A stretch of 64,000 nt of DNA from Pantoea eucalypti (GTDB lineage Bacteria; Pseudomonadota; Gammaproteobacteria; Enterobacterales; Enterobacteriaceae). The position numbers were made by a program, and so were the translations under genes. The notes below the pieces were generated by a model that was given only the letters and a program-made list of their open reading frames with translations, did not search any database and was not told where the DNA came from. Shown in pieces: positions 1 to 7,997 of the stretch; position 1 is the stretch's first letter, and each line of letters starts with the position of its first letter. The DNA is taken from NCBI RefSeq assembly GCF_009646115.1, contig NZ_CP045720.1, positions 1,426,001-1,490,000 on the forward strand, written 5' to 3'.

Positions 1-936
1 CATCATCCATATCGGCGTCGTTACCGCGGCAAACACCGTAGAAAAGAGCATGCTGGCCGCCGCCGGGCCGGTAATGACATTAAACTTCTGCGACATCAGA
101 TAAACGTTTACTCCCACCGCCATTGATCCCAGCAGGACTACCACTTTACTCTCCAGCGGCGGCAGACCGGTCAGCCACGCGATAGCCCATACCGTCATCG
201 GTTGCAGCACCAGCTTCAGCAGGCAAATGGTGTAGCTCTCTTTTAAGCCGTCCCGCACCCGATAGTGCGCCAGGCTCATGCCCAGCGTGACCAGCGACAG
301 CGGCGCGGCCAGCGAGGCCAGCATCTTTAATGGTTCAGCGGCCAACTGCGGCAACGGGCGTTGCAGAAAACTCCAGGCTGTGCCGCTGAGAATGCCAATG
401 ATGAGCGGATTCTTCAGCACACCGATCAATGTGCGCCAAAGGCCATTCAGCGAGAAGCTGCCCTGTTTCGCCCACTCGACTGAGACGGTCAGTAAAGTCC
501 ACAGGATCAGGCTGTTAAACACCAATACCAGTGCCACCGGTGGCAGCGCTTCTGGCCCGAGTAACACGGTGGCCACCGGGATCCCCAGCATCACGTTATT
601 AGAGAAGATACCGCCCAGGGCAAAGACTGAAGCCGCCACGCCATCCAGATCGAACAGCCTTGTTGCCAGCAGTCGCCCCACGATAAACACCAGCAGGCAA
701 CTGCCGAAGAAGGCCAGTAACAGGCGCGCATCCACCGGCGGGCTTTGTGAGAAGGTACTCATTACCCGAAACAGCATGCAGGGCAGTGCAACGTTAAACA
801 CAAAGCGGTTCATCCCTTCGCTGATGCTGGCAGGCCATTTTCCGAGGCGTGTCAGGCAGTATCCCAGTAAGATCAGGATAAATAGCGGGGCAGAAAGATA
901 AATTTGATGGCTTAAGCTTTCAAACAGCAGTGGCAT
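1..936 (-). CDS. AEC-family transporter (auxin efflux carrier type), C-terminus cut by window edge
   Basis: This minus-strand frame is open from the ATG at 934-936 to base 1, giving 312 codons without a stop. The family is usually about 310-320 residues, so only a few residues are missing. The translation is strongly hydrophobic, with about ten membrane segments. It has the family features FxxNVALP near the N-terminus, FSNNVMLGIP in the middle (about residues 97-106) and NPLIIGI at the start of the second half. Members of this family (YfdV, malate or malonate permeases) move small organic anions or hormones across the inner membrane by secondary transport; the substrate here cannot be read from the sequence. 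The ribosome binding site is weak. Upstream DNA (960-1005) holds several GTTAG/GTTAA repeats that could be a regulator site. The family call is firm and the substrate unknown. Confidence 0.85.
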   Translation of the reverse strand, partial: MPLLFESLSHQIYLSAPLFILILLGYCLTRLGKWPASISEGMNRFVFNVALPCMLFRVMSTFSQSPPVDARLLLAFFGSCLLVFIVGRLLATRLFDLDGVAASVFALGGIFSNNVMLGIPVATVLLGPEALPPVALVLVFNSLILWTLLTVSVEWAKQGSFSLNGLWRTLIGVLKNPLIIGILSGTAWSFLQRPLPQLAAEPLKMLASLAAPLSLVTLGMSLAHYRVRDGLKESYTICLLKLVLQPMTVWAIAWLTGLPPLESKVVVLLGSMAVGVNVYLMSQKFNVITGPAAASMLFSTVFAAVTTPIWMM

Positions 937-1034
937 AGAGGGCGTCTGATCAGGCGATGATTAGTTACCAGACTAACAAATTGCTAACTAACTGTTAACT
1001 GGAACGGTGTCTGAACCCTCCGCCGTGAGGGCGA

Positions 1035-1232
1035 CTAATCTAACCAGCGACGCGCCTGTTCATCGGTGATATCACGATAATAGACGCGATGGATTATTTC
1101 GTTACAGCCTGAGCAGCGTGCGGAAATATAGGTTGAAAAATAATATCTGCCACTGGGTGCGACGGCACCCTGACGTTCAATAATAATATCCTGCCATCGA
1201 TGACGGTGTGGAATAAGCGCTAAAAATCGCAT
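1035..1232 (-). CDS. Small hypothetical CxxC protein (65 aa)
   Basis: This is a small protein I do not recognise. It begins MRFLALIPHRHRW, has a CSGC pair near the centre and ends in a basic/aromatic stretch (ARRWLD). The single CxxC with an upstream HRH could bind a metal, but one CxxC alone is not a zinc ribbon. Two consecutive ATGs exist (1233-1235 and 1230-1232). The second is preferred because AGGA lies 6 bases before it, against 3 for the first. A CCCTC/GAGGG hairpin (1017-1032) lies just past the stop. The gene stands alone between the AEC permease and the thiM leader. It could be a spurious frame, but the good ribosome site and the balanced composition favour a real gene. Confidence 0.5.
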   Translation of the reverse strand: MRFLALIPHRHRWQDIIIERQGAVAPSGRYYFSTYISARCSGCNEIIHRVYYRDITDEQARRWLD

Positions 1233-1502
1233 CATACATCCTGCATAGTATGAAGTTCCGCTTCAGGAGGTAACTAACCTCATGAAATAAAATATTTTTT
1301 ACGATGATGCTGCAAGCAGGTTAATTATTATTATGCAGTCAGAGACACTGCAGGAAATATTGCCCACCAGAGTGATTAACAGGGATAACCATAAAGAGGT
1401 ATCCTTTTAGCCCGCAGCATTAAGCCTTTTTTTGTGACCTCAGGCGTTGATCGGGATCATATGAATTGTTTCAGCACGGATTATTTCCCCGACAGGTGTC
1501 GC
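1233..1502. other. Non-coding stretch upstream of the thiM promoter
   Basis: No credible gene is seen here. The stretch is AT-rich. It holds an imperfect hairpin (GGATAACC 1383-1390 with GGTATCC 1398-1404) followed by four T on the + strand, which could be a weak terminator. No + strand gene precedes it in the window, so its purpose is unclear. Confidence 0.4.
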
Positions 1503-1531
1503 TTGCTTTCACCGTATAGCTCTCCTATGCT
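1503..1531 (+). promoter_or_regulatory. Likely sigma-70 promoter of thiMD
   Basis: TTGCTT (1503-1508) and TATGCT (1526-1531) are separated by exactly 17 bases. A transcript would start about 1538, just before the TPP aptamer. The placement is what a riboswitch-controlled operon needs. The call is by eye from hexamers and spacing. Confidence 0.6.
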
Positions 1532-1543
1532 GCAAGCCGTAAC

Positions 1544-1629
1544 ACGACTCGGGGTGCCGCTTTCCACACGGAAAGGGCTGAGAAAAACCCGCTGACCTGA
1601 ACTGGATAATGCCAGCGTAGGGAAGTCTG
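1544..1629 (+). promoter_or_regulatory. TPP riboswitch (THI element) controlling thiMD
   Basis: All conserved THI-box blocks are present in order: CGGGGTGC (1550-1557), CTGAGA (1578-1583), ACCTGAACTGGATAATGCC (1595-1613) and GCGTAGGGA (1615-1623). The closing helix P1 can form between GACT (1546-1549) and AGTC (1624-1627). Thiamine pyrophosphate binding to this aptamer class lowers expression of thiamine genes; in E. coli thiM it does so by hiding the ribosome site. The next gene is thiM, which matches. Confidence 0.96.
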
Positions 1630-1674
1630 ATGCCTGACCGCATTCGCCTTCTTGTTCGCCGGTTGGGAGCTACG

Positions 1675-2472
1675 ATGACACATCAATCTCAACACCTTTC
1701 TGCCGCGCACTTCGCGCCCATCCTGCACACTTTCCGCCGTCAGTCACCGCTGGTGCACTGCATGACCAATGACGTGGTTCAGAACTTCACCGCCAATGTA
1801 CTGCTGGCACTTAATGCCTCACCGGCGATGGTGATCGATCCGGAAGAAGCCGCAGAGTTCAGTGAATTGGCCGATGCGCTGCTGATTAATGTGGGCACGT
1901 TAACCCGCGAACGGCAGCAGGCGATGCAGGCTGCCATCACTGCCGCTAATCTGGCGGGCACACCCTGGACACTCGATCCGGTTGCGGTCGGCGCGCTGAC
2001 GCTGCGCAGTGACTTCTGTCAGCAGTTATTGAGTCAGCAACCGGCGGTGATCCGCGGCAATGCATCAGAGATTCTGGCGCTGGCACAGCAGGCCAGTGGC
2101 GGGCGGGGCGTTGATACACTGCATCAGGCGGATGCGGCAATTGATGCAGCACAGCAACTCGCTGAGACCTGGAAAACGCTGGTGATCGTCACCGGTGAAG
2201 TGGACTACGCCACGGATGGTCAGCGGATCCTCGCCATAAGCGGTGGCAGCCCGTTAATGACACGGGTGGTGGGCACCGGCTGTGCACTTTCCGCCGTGGT
2301 AGCGGGCTTCAGCAGTCTGCCTGGTGATCGTTTAATGAATGTCGCGGCCGCCTGTCAGGTCATGGCCCTGGCGGGGGAAAAGGCAGCGGCGCAGGCTGTC
2401 GGGCCGGGCAGTTTTGCCACCGCGTTTATTGATGCCCTCTGGACGCTGGAGGTCGGCAATGAAGCGCATTAA
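1675..2472 (+). CDS. thiM: Hydroxyethylthiazole kinase ThiM
   Basis: ThiM phosphorylates 4-methyl-5-(2-hydroxyethyl)thiazole (THZ) with ATP so that it can be joined to HMP pyrophosphate, allowing salvage of the thiazole half of thiamine in the cytoplasm. From the chosen start it is 265 residues (E. coli about 262). Family motifs are visible: [17 protein letters not shown] near residue 24, the glycine-rich SGGRGVD in the middle, and [13 protein letters not shown] near residue 200, which holds the GTGC active-site loop. The ATG at 1675 has GGGAG five bases upstream. An in-frame ATG at 1630, right after the aptamer, would add 15 residues and is discussed in the findings. The 3' end overlaps thiD by 14 bases, so the two are one operon under the TPP riboswitch. 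Confidence 0.95.
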   Translation: MTHQSQHLSAAHFAPILHTFRRQSPLVHCMTNDVVQNFTANVLLALNASPAMVIDPEEAAEFSELADALLINVGTLTRERQQAMQAAITAANLAGTPWTLDPVAVGALTLRSDFCQQLLSQQPAVIRGNASEILALAQQASGGRGVDTLHQADAAIDAAQQLAETWKTLVIVTGEVDYATDGQRILAISGGSPLMTRVVGTGCALSAVVAGFSSLPGDRLMNVAAACQVMALAGEKAAAQAVGPGSFATAFIDALWTLEVGNEAH

Positions 2473-3259
2473 TGCCCTGACGATTGCCGGTACCGATCCC
2501 AGCGGCGGGGCAGGCATTCAGGCCGATCTGAAAACCTTCTCGGCTCTGGGCGCCTATGGCACCAGCGTCATAACCGCGCTGGTGGCACAAAACACGCAAG
2601 GCGTGCAGTCTGTTTACCGGATTGCACCTGACTTTGTTGCCGCCCAGCTCGATTCGGTGCTGAGTGATGTGCGCATCGACAGCGCAAAAATTGGCATGCT
2701 GTCAGAAACGGCTATCGTAGAGCAGGTTGCTGCCCGGCTGAGAAAGGCTGATATCCCGTTTGTGGTACTGGATACCGTGATGGTCGCAAAAAGTGGCGAT
2801 GCGCTGCTCTCGCCAGACGCCGTGGCCAGCGTACGTGAGCTGTTATTGCCGCAGGTCTCGTTGATCACACCGAATCTGCCGGAAGCGGCGGCGTTGCTCA
2901 ACTGTGCTGTCGCCAGCGATGAGGCGGAGATGCGCGAGCAGGGACGGGCATTGCTGGCGCTGGGCTGTCAGGCTGTGCTGATGAAAGGCGGACATCTTAC
3001 GGCGGCAGAGAGCCCGGACTGGCTGATCACGCATTCCACTGAGCAGCGATTCAGCACGTCTCGCGTCAACACCTGTCACACCCATGGCACCGGCTGCACG
3101 CTGTCGGCCGCCTTAGCCGCGTTGCGTCCGCGTCATGCTGACTGGGCAGAGACGATTGGGGAAGCCAAAAACTGGTTACAACAGGCGTTGTTAATGGCAG
3201 ATACGCTGGAGGTCGGGAAGGGCATCGGGCCGGTTCACCATTTTCATCAATGGTGGTGA
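2459..3259 (+). CDS. thiD: Hydroxymethylpyrimidine (phosphomethylpyrimidine) kinase ThiD
   Basis: ThiD phosphorylates HMP and then HMP-phosphate to HMP-pyrophosphate, the pyrimidine substrate of thiamine phosphate synthase. The protein is 266 residues, equal to E. coli ThiD. It is a ribokinase-fold protein: [20 protein letters not shown] at the N-terminus (substrate loop), KSGDALL near residue 103, and the anion-hole sequence [10 protein letters not shown] near residue 210. The start is the ATG at 2459 inside the end of thiM; the longer open frame upstream is out-of-frame thiM sequence. Overlap with thiM implies translational coupling and shared riboswitch control. No thiE gene lies beside it, so condensation must be encoded elsewhere. 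Confidence 0.96.
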   Translation: MKRINALTIAGTDPSGGAGIQADLKTFSALGAYGTSVITALVAQNTQGVQSVYRIAPDFVAAQLDSVLSDVRIDSAKIGMLSETAIVEQVAARLRKADIPFVVLDTVMVAKSGDALLSPDAVASVRELLLPQVSLITPNLPEAAALLNCAVASDEAEMREQGRALLALGCQAVLMKGGHLTAAESPDWLITHSTEQRFSTSRVNTCHTHGTGCTLSAALAALRPRHADWAETIGEAKNWLQQALLMADTLEVGKGIGPVHHFHQWW

Positions 3260-3267
3260 CGGCGAAG

Positions 3268-3301
3268 ACCCGCACCGGCCTGACATTCAGGCGGTGCGGG
3301 T
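3268..3301. terminator. Strong hairpin between convergent thiD and rspR
   Basis: ACCCGCACC (3268-3276) pairs with GGTGCGGGT (3293-3301), and GCCTGA pairs with TCAGGC inside, giving about 15 pairs with one bulged G and a CAT loop. It lies between two convergent gene ends. There is no clear T-run on either side, so it may act as a 3'-end stabiliser or a weak two-way terminator. Confidence 0.6.
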
Positions 3302-3310
3302 GATGAGCGA

Positions 3311-3997
3311 TTAGGGTGCTTCAAACCAGGCGCTGTTACGCTCGGCAATGGGAGTGATTGAGAAGATCATCTCCTGCAGGTGGCGACGCATCGCCGCTTC
3401 GGCGGCATTGTCGTCATGGCCCTTGAGCGCGGCAAAAATCTCTTCATGCTGCTCAATCAGCTTTTCTGGCGGCGAGACTTCACTCAGCGTCAGAAAGCGC
3501 ACGCGGTCCATTGCCGCTTTGATGTTCTCCACCGTCTCCCAGGCCAGCTTGCAGTCGATACTTTCAGCGATCAGGCGATGAAACTCATCGTCCAGCGTAA
3601 GAAAAGCCTGGCTGTCATGGCGCTCAGCAGCCATGCGCTGCAGCTGCAGGTTATGTTCCAGCGCCATCAGCGACGAATCGTCTATCTCCAGCGCCGCGCG
3701 ACGAACCACCGAGACTTCCACCGCCTCACGGATAAAGCGACCATCTGCTACCCGCTTAGCGGAGATTTTGCGCACAAAAGTACCGCGCTGCGGCAATACC
3801 TGTACCAGTCCGGCTTCAGCCAGCTTGATGAACGCTTCGCGCACCGGCTGGCGTGAGACGTTGAAGCGCGCAGACACTTCCTTTTCAGAAAGTAGCGAGC
3901 CTGGCTGAATTGCGCAGGTGACAATATCTTTGCGCAGATACCGGTAAATCTGCTGATTTACCGGTTCGCTGGTCGTAATGGTATAGGCGATCGACAT
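3311..3997 (-). CDS. rspR: GntR/FadR-family regulator RspR
   Basis: This is a 228-residue transcription factor, the same length as E. coli RspR (YdfH). The N-terminus (about 15-80) is a GntR winged helix, with SEKEVSARFNVSRQPVREAFIKL as the helix-turn-helix. The rest is an FCD ligand domain with conserved D and H residues (DDEFHRLI, EQHEEIFAAL, RRHLQEM) that bind a metal and a sugar-acid effector in this family. It is the last gene of the rspA-rspB-transporter-rspD-rspR run, 87 bases after rspD. Members normally repress the adjacent catabolic genes, so autoregulation of the operon is likely. A GCTGGC/GCCAGC hairpin lies in the gap (4018-4033). The identity rests on recalled similarity to E. 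coli RspR. Confidence 0.87.
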   Translation of the reverse strand: MSIAYTITTSEPVNQQIYRYLRKDIVTCAIQPGSLLSEKEVSARFNVSRQPVREAFIKLAEAGLVQVLPQRGTFVRKISAKRVADGRFIREAVEVSVVRRAALEIDDSSLMALEHNLQLQRMAAERHDSQAFLTLDDEFHRLIAESIDCKLAWETVENIKAAMDRVRFLTLSEVSPPEKLIEQHEEIFAALKGHDDNAAEAAMRRHLQEMIFSITPIAERNSAWFEAP

Positions 3998-4084
3998 GCA
4001 GCAATATCCATATTACGGCTGGCAAAAGCCAGCGCGATGGGAAAGTGCCAGTCTAATCAGCGCGCTGCGTCTGCGCCAGCCCTT

Positions 4085-5545
4085 TTAGCTGCGGTTGAGA
4101 GACTGATGCACCGTCGCGCGCGCGCCCTGAGCGGCCAGTTTGTTATACCAGGCGGTCAGTCGGCCGACCACATCGGCATTCTGCGCCAGATCGTCGCCAA
4201 ACACTTCGCGCATGGAGAGTAACGCCCGTACACGCGCTTCACCCTCTTCGCTGCTGGCGACGCATTCTGCCAGTTGCGCTTTCATCGGATCACGAATCTC
4301 AATCGGCTGACCCTTCTCATCAATGCCGCCGACATAGCGCATCCAGCCCGCCACGCCCAGCAACAGCAGGTCGCAGTCGCTGCCGCGCTGCAGGTGCCAG
4401 CGCAGGCTATCAAGCATGCGTTGTGGCAGCTTCTGGGTGCCGTCAGTGGCAATCTGTCCGGTGCGATGTTTAATCGCACGGTTTTCATAACGGGCAATCA
4501 GCGAATCGGCGTATGCATTGAGATCCACGCCCTGAGTGCGCAGCGTCGGGGCTTGCTCATCCACCATCAGTGAACGGGCGGCGGCGCGGAAATGAGGATC
4601 GGCCATGCAGTCGCTGATGTACTCATAACCGGCCAGGAAGCCAAGATAGGCCAGGAAAGAGTGGCTGCCATTCAACATCCGCAGTTTCATCTCTTCATAG
4701 GGCAGGACATCGCTGACCAGCTCTGCGCCTGCTTTTTCCCACGCCGGACGACCATTAACGAAGTTATCTTCGATCACCCACTGGAAGAAGGGTTCCGCTT
4801 CAACCGCAACGGGATCGCTGCAACCCAGGCGCGCGTTCAGCGCGGCAAATGCCGCATCGGTCATGGCCGGAACAATGCGATCCACCATGGTGGAGGGGAA
4901 GGTGATGTGCTGCTGAATGTAGTCTGCCAGCGCCGGATCCTGATACTGTGCCAGCTGCACAATCACATTACGGATGACGTGACCATTTTCCGGCATGTTG
5001 TCGCAGGACATGACGCTGAACGCAGGCAGATCCTGCTTCCGCCGGCGGCGAATCGCGGCCAGAATCAGACCCGGCAGCGAGCGAGGCGAGTCTGGATTCT
5101 GCAGATCGTGCACGATGTCAGGATGATCGGGGTTTAAATTTCCACTGGCGGGCTGATGGCAATAGCCTTTCTCGGTGACGGTCATAGAGACAATGGCCAC
5201 CTCTGGCTGACTCATTGCGTTGATCACCGCCTCAATCCCATCACTTTTGCCGTGCAGCGCCTGAGTAATCACGCCAATGACCCGGGTTTGCAGTGAGTCA
5301 TCGGCCATCTCTGTCAGGGTATAGAGCAGATTTTGCTCACGCAGAGCCTGAATCAGATCGCCGCTGTTGAGGTTAACTTCGCAGTAGCCCCAGTCACTGC
5401 CCTGTTCAGCCAGCTTATCGCTGCAGAGTGCCTGATGCGCGCGGTGAAACGCACCAAAACCAATATGTACCATGCGAGTCTTTAAATTGCTGCGGTCGTA
5501 AGTGGGGCGCTGGACCTCAGCGGGCAGGCGATCAATCTGTAACAT
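4085..5545 (-). CDS. rspD: Mannitol dehydrogenase-family oxidoreductase (RspD/YdfI, fructuronate reductase-like)
   Basis: This 486-residue protein belongs to the polyol-specific long-chain dehydrogenases (UxuB, YeiQ, YdfI). The N-terminal nucleotide-binding part carries the family motif HIGFGAFHRAHQA (about residues 27-39). The C-terminal catalytic part has KLRMLNGSHSFLAYLG near residue 290, with the catalytic lysine and the NGxH motif. UxuB-type members reduce D-fructuronate to D-mannonate with NADH; the mannonate dehydratase-like gene rspA in the same operon makes a role in hexonate metabolism likely. AAGGA lies six bases before the ATG. Neighbours on both sides are codirectional, with gaps of 67-87 bases. 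The exact substrate is not settled by sequence. Confidence 0.88.
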   Translation of the reverse strand: MLQIDRLPAEVQRPTYDRSNLKTRMVHIGFGAFHRAHQALCSDKLAEQGSDWGYCEVNLNSGDLIQALREQNLLYTLTEMADDSLQTRVIGVITQALHGKSDGIEAVINAMSQPEVAIVSMTVTEKGYCHQPASGNLNPDHPDIVHDLQNPDSPRSLPGLILAAIRRRRKQDLPAFSVMSCDNMPENGHVIRNVIVQLAQYQDPALADYIQQHITFPSTMVDRIVPAMTDAAFAALNARLGCSDPVAVEAEPFFQWVIEDNFVNGRPAWEKAGAELVSDVLPYEEMKLRMLNGSHSFLAYLGFLAGYEYISDCMADPHFRAAARSLMVDEQAPTLRTQGVDLNAYADSLIARYENRAIKHRTGQIATDGTQKLPQRMLDSLRWHLQRGSDCDLLLLGVAGWMRYVGGIDEKGQPIEIRDPMKAQLAECVASSEEGEARVRALLSMREVFGDDLAQNADVVGRLTAWYNKLAAQGARATVHQSLNRS

Positions 5546-5612
5546 ACTCCGTCCTTATGGCAAACGGGGCGCATGGCGCCCCGAAATCATCGTTCTGTTA
5601 GCGGAACAACAC

Positions 5613-6896
5613 TCAGACCGAAACCGGTTTATCCTGGGATTTCGGACTGCGAATCACGAACAGCACCAGGAAAGCCCCCAGCGCGGCGACACAACCCGCC
5701 AGTACAAAGGCGCTATCGAATTTACCGGTGTGCTGGACAATAAAGCCGGTGACGATCGGCCCGATGATGCCGGAGAGGCTACCCACCAGATGGATAAAGC
5801 CGCTGATGCTGCCGATACGACTCTTGTGTACCACATCCTGAATAATCGCCCAGTAGATCGCGCCGGTGATATAGAGAAAGAAAATCGACACCGACATCAT
5901 CATAACGGCGGGAACCACTTCTTTTATCGTACCCGCCAGTGCCACACAAATTGCGGCTGCCAGCAGTGAGACCACCAGCACAATTTTACGGGACAACAAC
6001 AGTTTGCCGGTGATATTGAAGATTTTATCGGAGATCCAGCCACCCAGCGCCAGACCAACGAATCCGACTATCCACGGGATCATGGTGGTGATGCTCATGG
6101 ATTTGATATCCAGGCCGTGCGCCTGCACCAGATAGGCCGGGAACCAGCTCAGGAAGAAGAACAGGATGTAGTTGTAGCAGAAGAAGGCAAACGCCGTGAC
6201 CAGGATAATCGGCTGGCGCAGGTAGTAGCCAAACGGATGCGGCGTTTCAGCCAGGTCAACCTCATCATTCGGATTGGTGGCTTTCAGGCGATCAATCAGC
6301 AGACGCTCTTTTTCGGTGACAATTTTGCTTTTTGCCGGGTTATCAGCGGCAAAGAAGAGCCAGAACGCCATCCAGACCAGACCGATACAGCAGACGATCA
6401 CAAACGCCGGACGCCAGCCATAGGCCAGAGCAAGATAGCCAATGATCGGGCCGGCGACGGCGCCACCCAAAGGTGAGCCGGCACTCAGTAAGCCCATCGC
6501 TGTTGCGGCCTGTTTTTTCGGGAACCAGCCGTTAATGGCTTTGTTGGCTGAGGAGCAGATTGGGCCTTCCGCCATGCCGAATAGCACACGCAGAATCAGC
6601 AGCGACCAGAAGCCGGTCGCCAGTGCGGTCATGCCGCAGAAAATGGACCAGGCACCCACCGCCACGGCCAGCACGATTTTTGGGCCAAAGCGGTCAGTGG
6701 CGAGGCCGCCGACAAAGTTAAACAGGGCATAGCCGAAAAAGAAGCTGCCGAATATCATGCCGAACTGCTCAGCATTGATCGCCAGATCTTTCTCCACCAG
6801 CGGCACCGTCAGTGAGAGGGCAACACGATCGAGGTAGTTGATCATGTAAACCAGGAAGAGCAGCAAAACGAGGGTCCAGCGCAGATTCTTGAACAT
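5613..6896 (-). CDS. MFS transporter, sugar-acid (anion:cation symporter) type, RspE/YdfJ-like
   Basis: This 427-residue major facilitator has twelve predicted membrane helices. The first loop has the family motif GGLATDRFGPK (about residues 63-73), and NYLDR in helix 1 is typical of the ACS family (ExuT, GudP, LgoT), which imports hexuronates and aldonates with protons. It lies between rspB and rspD in the same orientation. In E. coli K-12 the gene in the equivalent position, ydfJ, is interrupted by the Qin prophage (from memory); here the frame is intact at full length. GGAG lies five bases before the start codon. Substrate is probably the sugar acid handled by RspA, RspB and RspD. Confidence 0.87.
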   Translation of the reverse strand: MFKNLRWTLVLLLFLVYMINYLDRVALSLTVPLVEKDLAINAEQFGMIFGSFFFGYALFNFVGGLATDRFGPKIVLAVAVGAWSIFCGMTALATGFWSLLILRVLFGMAEGPICSSANKAINGWFPKKQAATAMGLLSAGSPLGGAVAGPIIGYLALAYGWRPAFVIVCCIGLVWMAFWLFFAADNPAKSKIVTEKERLLIDRLKATNPNDEVDLAETPHPFGYYLRQPIILVTAFAFFCYNYILFFFLSWFPAYLVQAHGLDIKSMSITTMIPWIVGFVGLALGGWISDKIFNITGKLLLSRKIVLVVSLLAAAICVALAGTIKEVVPAVMMMSVSIFFLYITGAIYWAIIQDVVHKSRIGSISGFIHLVGSLSGIIGPIVTGFIVQHTGKFDSAFVLAGCVAALGAFLVLFVIRSPKSQDKPVSV

Positions 6897-6976
6897 ACAA
6901 ACTCCGTGATCTGTTTTCTTTTTTAATCAGGCCGGCGGGTACGCACCGGCGAAGGAGACCTGGTGTTCAGCGGGAG

Positions 6977-7987
6977 TTAACCCATTTGCAGGATCACTTT
7001 GCAGCAGGTGCGCGGATCTTTTTCGAACAGGCTCATCGCGCGTTCAATCTCCTGCAGCGGGAAGTAGTGCGTCACGAGTTTCTCTGGCTGGATCAAGCCT
7101 TTTTCCATCCACGCGATCACCTGTGGAAAGCGGTTGCTGTTGAGACGCGAGGTAAACAGCGACAGCTCTTTGCTGGTCAGGCTCTGCTGAGTAATGCTGC
7201 ACGGTTCGCCGGAGAAGCCCAGCAGACCGATACGCGCGGCCGGTGAGGCGAGCGCGGCGGCTTCTGCCAGAATAGCGGGATGGCAGGCGGCGTCGATAAT
7301 CAGCGTGGGCTGGACGCCCTCAAGCTGTGCTGCCAGTGGGATTTCGCTGTTATCGAACAGCTGATCGGCACCACTCTCTTCAGCCAGCGCCAGGCGTTCC
7401 GGCAGACGATCCACCACCATCACTTTTTTCACTTTATAGACGTTTTTCAGTACCTGAATCGCGGTAAGCCCCATTGGTCCGGCGCCATAAATCAGGGCGA
7501 CATCGTCTGGCTGCGGCTTAAGAAACGCCGTGATGTTGGCTGCGATGGTAAAGGGCTCAACCAGGCTGGCAAGCTTGTCGGGGATGGCGTCCGGCAACTC
7601 CCAGGCATTTTTTGCCGGGGCCAGCGCATAGTCGCTGAAGCCGCCGTCGCGATGCACGCCAATCACCTGCAGTGTGGTACAGACATTGGGGCGGCCTACT
7701 GAGCAGGGATAGCAGCTGCCGCAGCTCACCACCGGATCGACCGCCACGCGCTGACCCAGTCGGGCCGCATCGACTCCCGCACCTACCGCATCGATCACAC
7801 CAAAAAATTCGTGACCAATAACCCGAGGATATTTCGCGAACGGGTTATGGCCGTGCCAGATATGCACATCCGAACCGCAGATACTGGCATAGGCCACTTT
7901 GACCCGGACTTCACCTGCCGCCGGTTGTGGCAGTGGACGTTCAGCTATCACCAGTTCGCCTGGCTGTTCAATAACAACACTTTTCAT
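6977..7987 (-). CDS. rspB: Zinc-dependent alcohol dehydrogenase RspB
   Basis: This 336-residue medium-chain dehydrogenase shows the catalytic-zinc signature GHEFFGVIDAVG (about residues 59-70), a structural-zinc cluster with four cysteines (CGSCYPCSVGRPNVC), and a Rossmann loop YGAGPMGLTAIQ. RspB family members (L-gulonate or related 5-dehydrogenases) oxidise a sugar acid with NAD in the cytoplasm. The start chosen (7985-7987, MKSVVIEQPGEL) matches the start of E. coli RspB. The TAA of rspA forms the first bases of its ribosome site TAAGGAG, so the two genes are probably coupled. The longer open frame upstream is read-through of rspA sequence. Naming is by recalled similarity. Confidence 0.9.
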   Translation of the reverse strand: MKSVVIEQPGELVIAERPLPQPAAGEVRVKVAYASICGSDVHIWHGHNPFAKYPRVIGHEFFGVIDAVGAGVDAARLGQRVAVDPVVSCGSCYPCSVGRPNVCTTLQVIGVHRDGGFSDYALAPAKNAWELPDAIPDKLASLVEPFTIAANITAFLKPQPDDVALIYGAGPMGLTAIQVLKNVYKVKKVMVVDRLPERLALAEESGADQLFDNSEIPLAAQLEGVQPTLIIDAACHPAILAEAAALASPAARIGLLGFSGEPCSITQQSLTSKELSLFTSRLNSNRFPQVIAWMEKGLIQPEKLVTHYFPLQEIERAMSLFEKDPRTCCKVILQMG

Positions 7988-7997
7988 GAGTTTCTCC

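Noticed and set aside
278..901. Open frame of 207 codons on the + strand
   Set aside because: It is antisense to the AEC permease, which has clear family motifs on the minus strand. The + strand product is serine/arginine-rich low-complexity sequence without recognisable features.
3380..3856. Long + strand frame opposite rspR
   Set aside because: Shadow of rspR; the minus-strand protein has a complete GntR/FCD domain pattern.
4592..5137. 181-codon + strand frame opposite rspD
   Set aside because: Shadow frame in GC-rich coding DNA; no motif, and the minus-strand dehydrogenase is full length.
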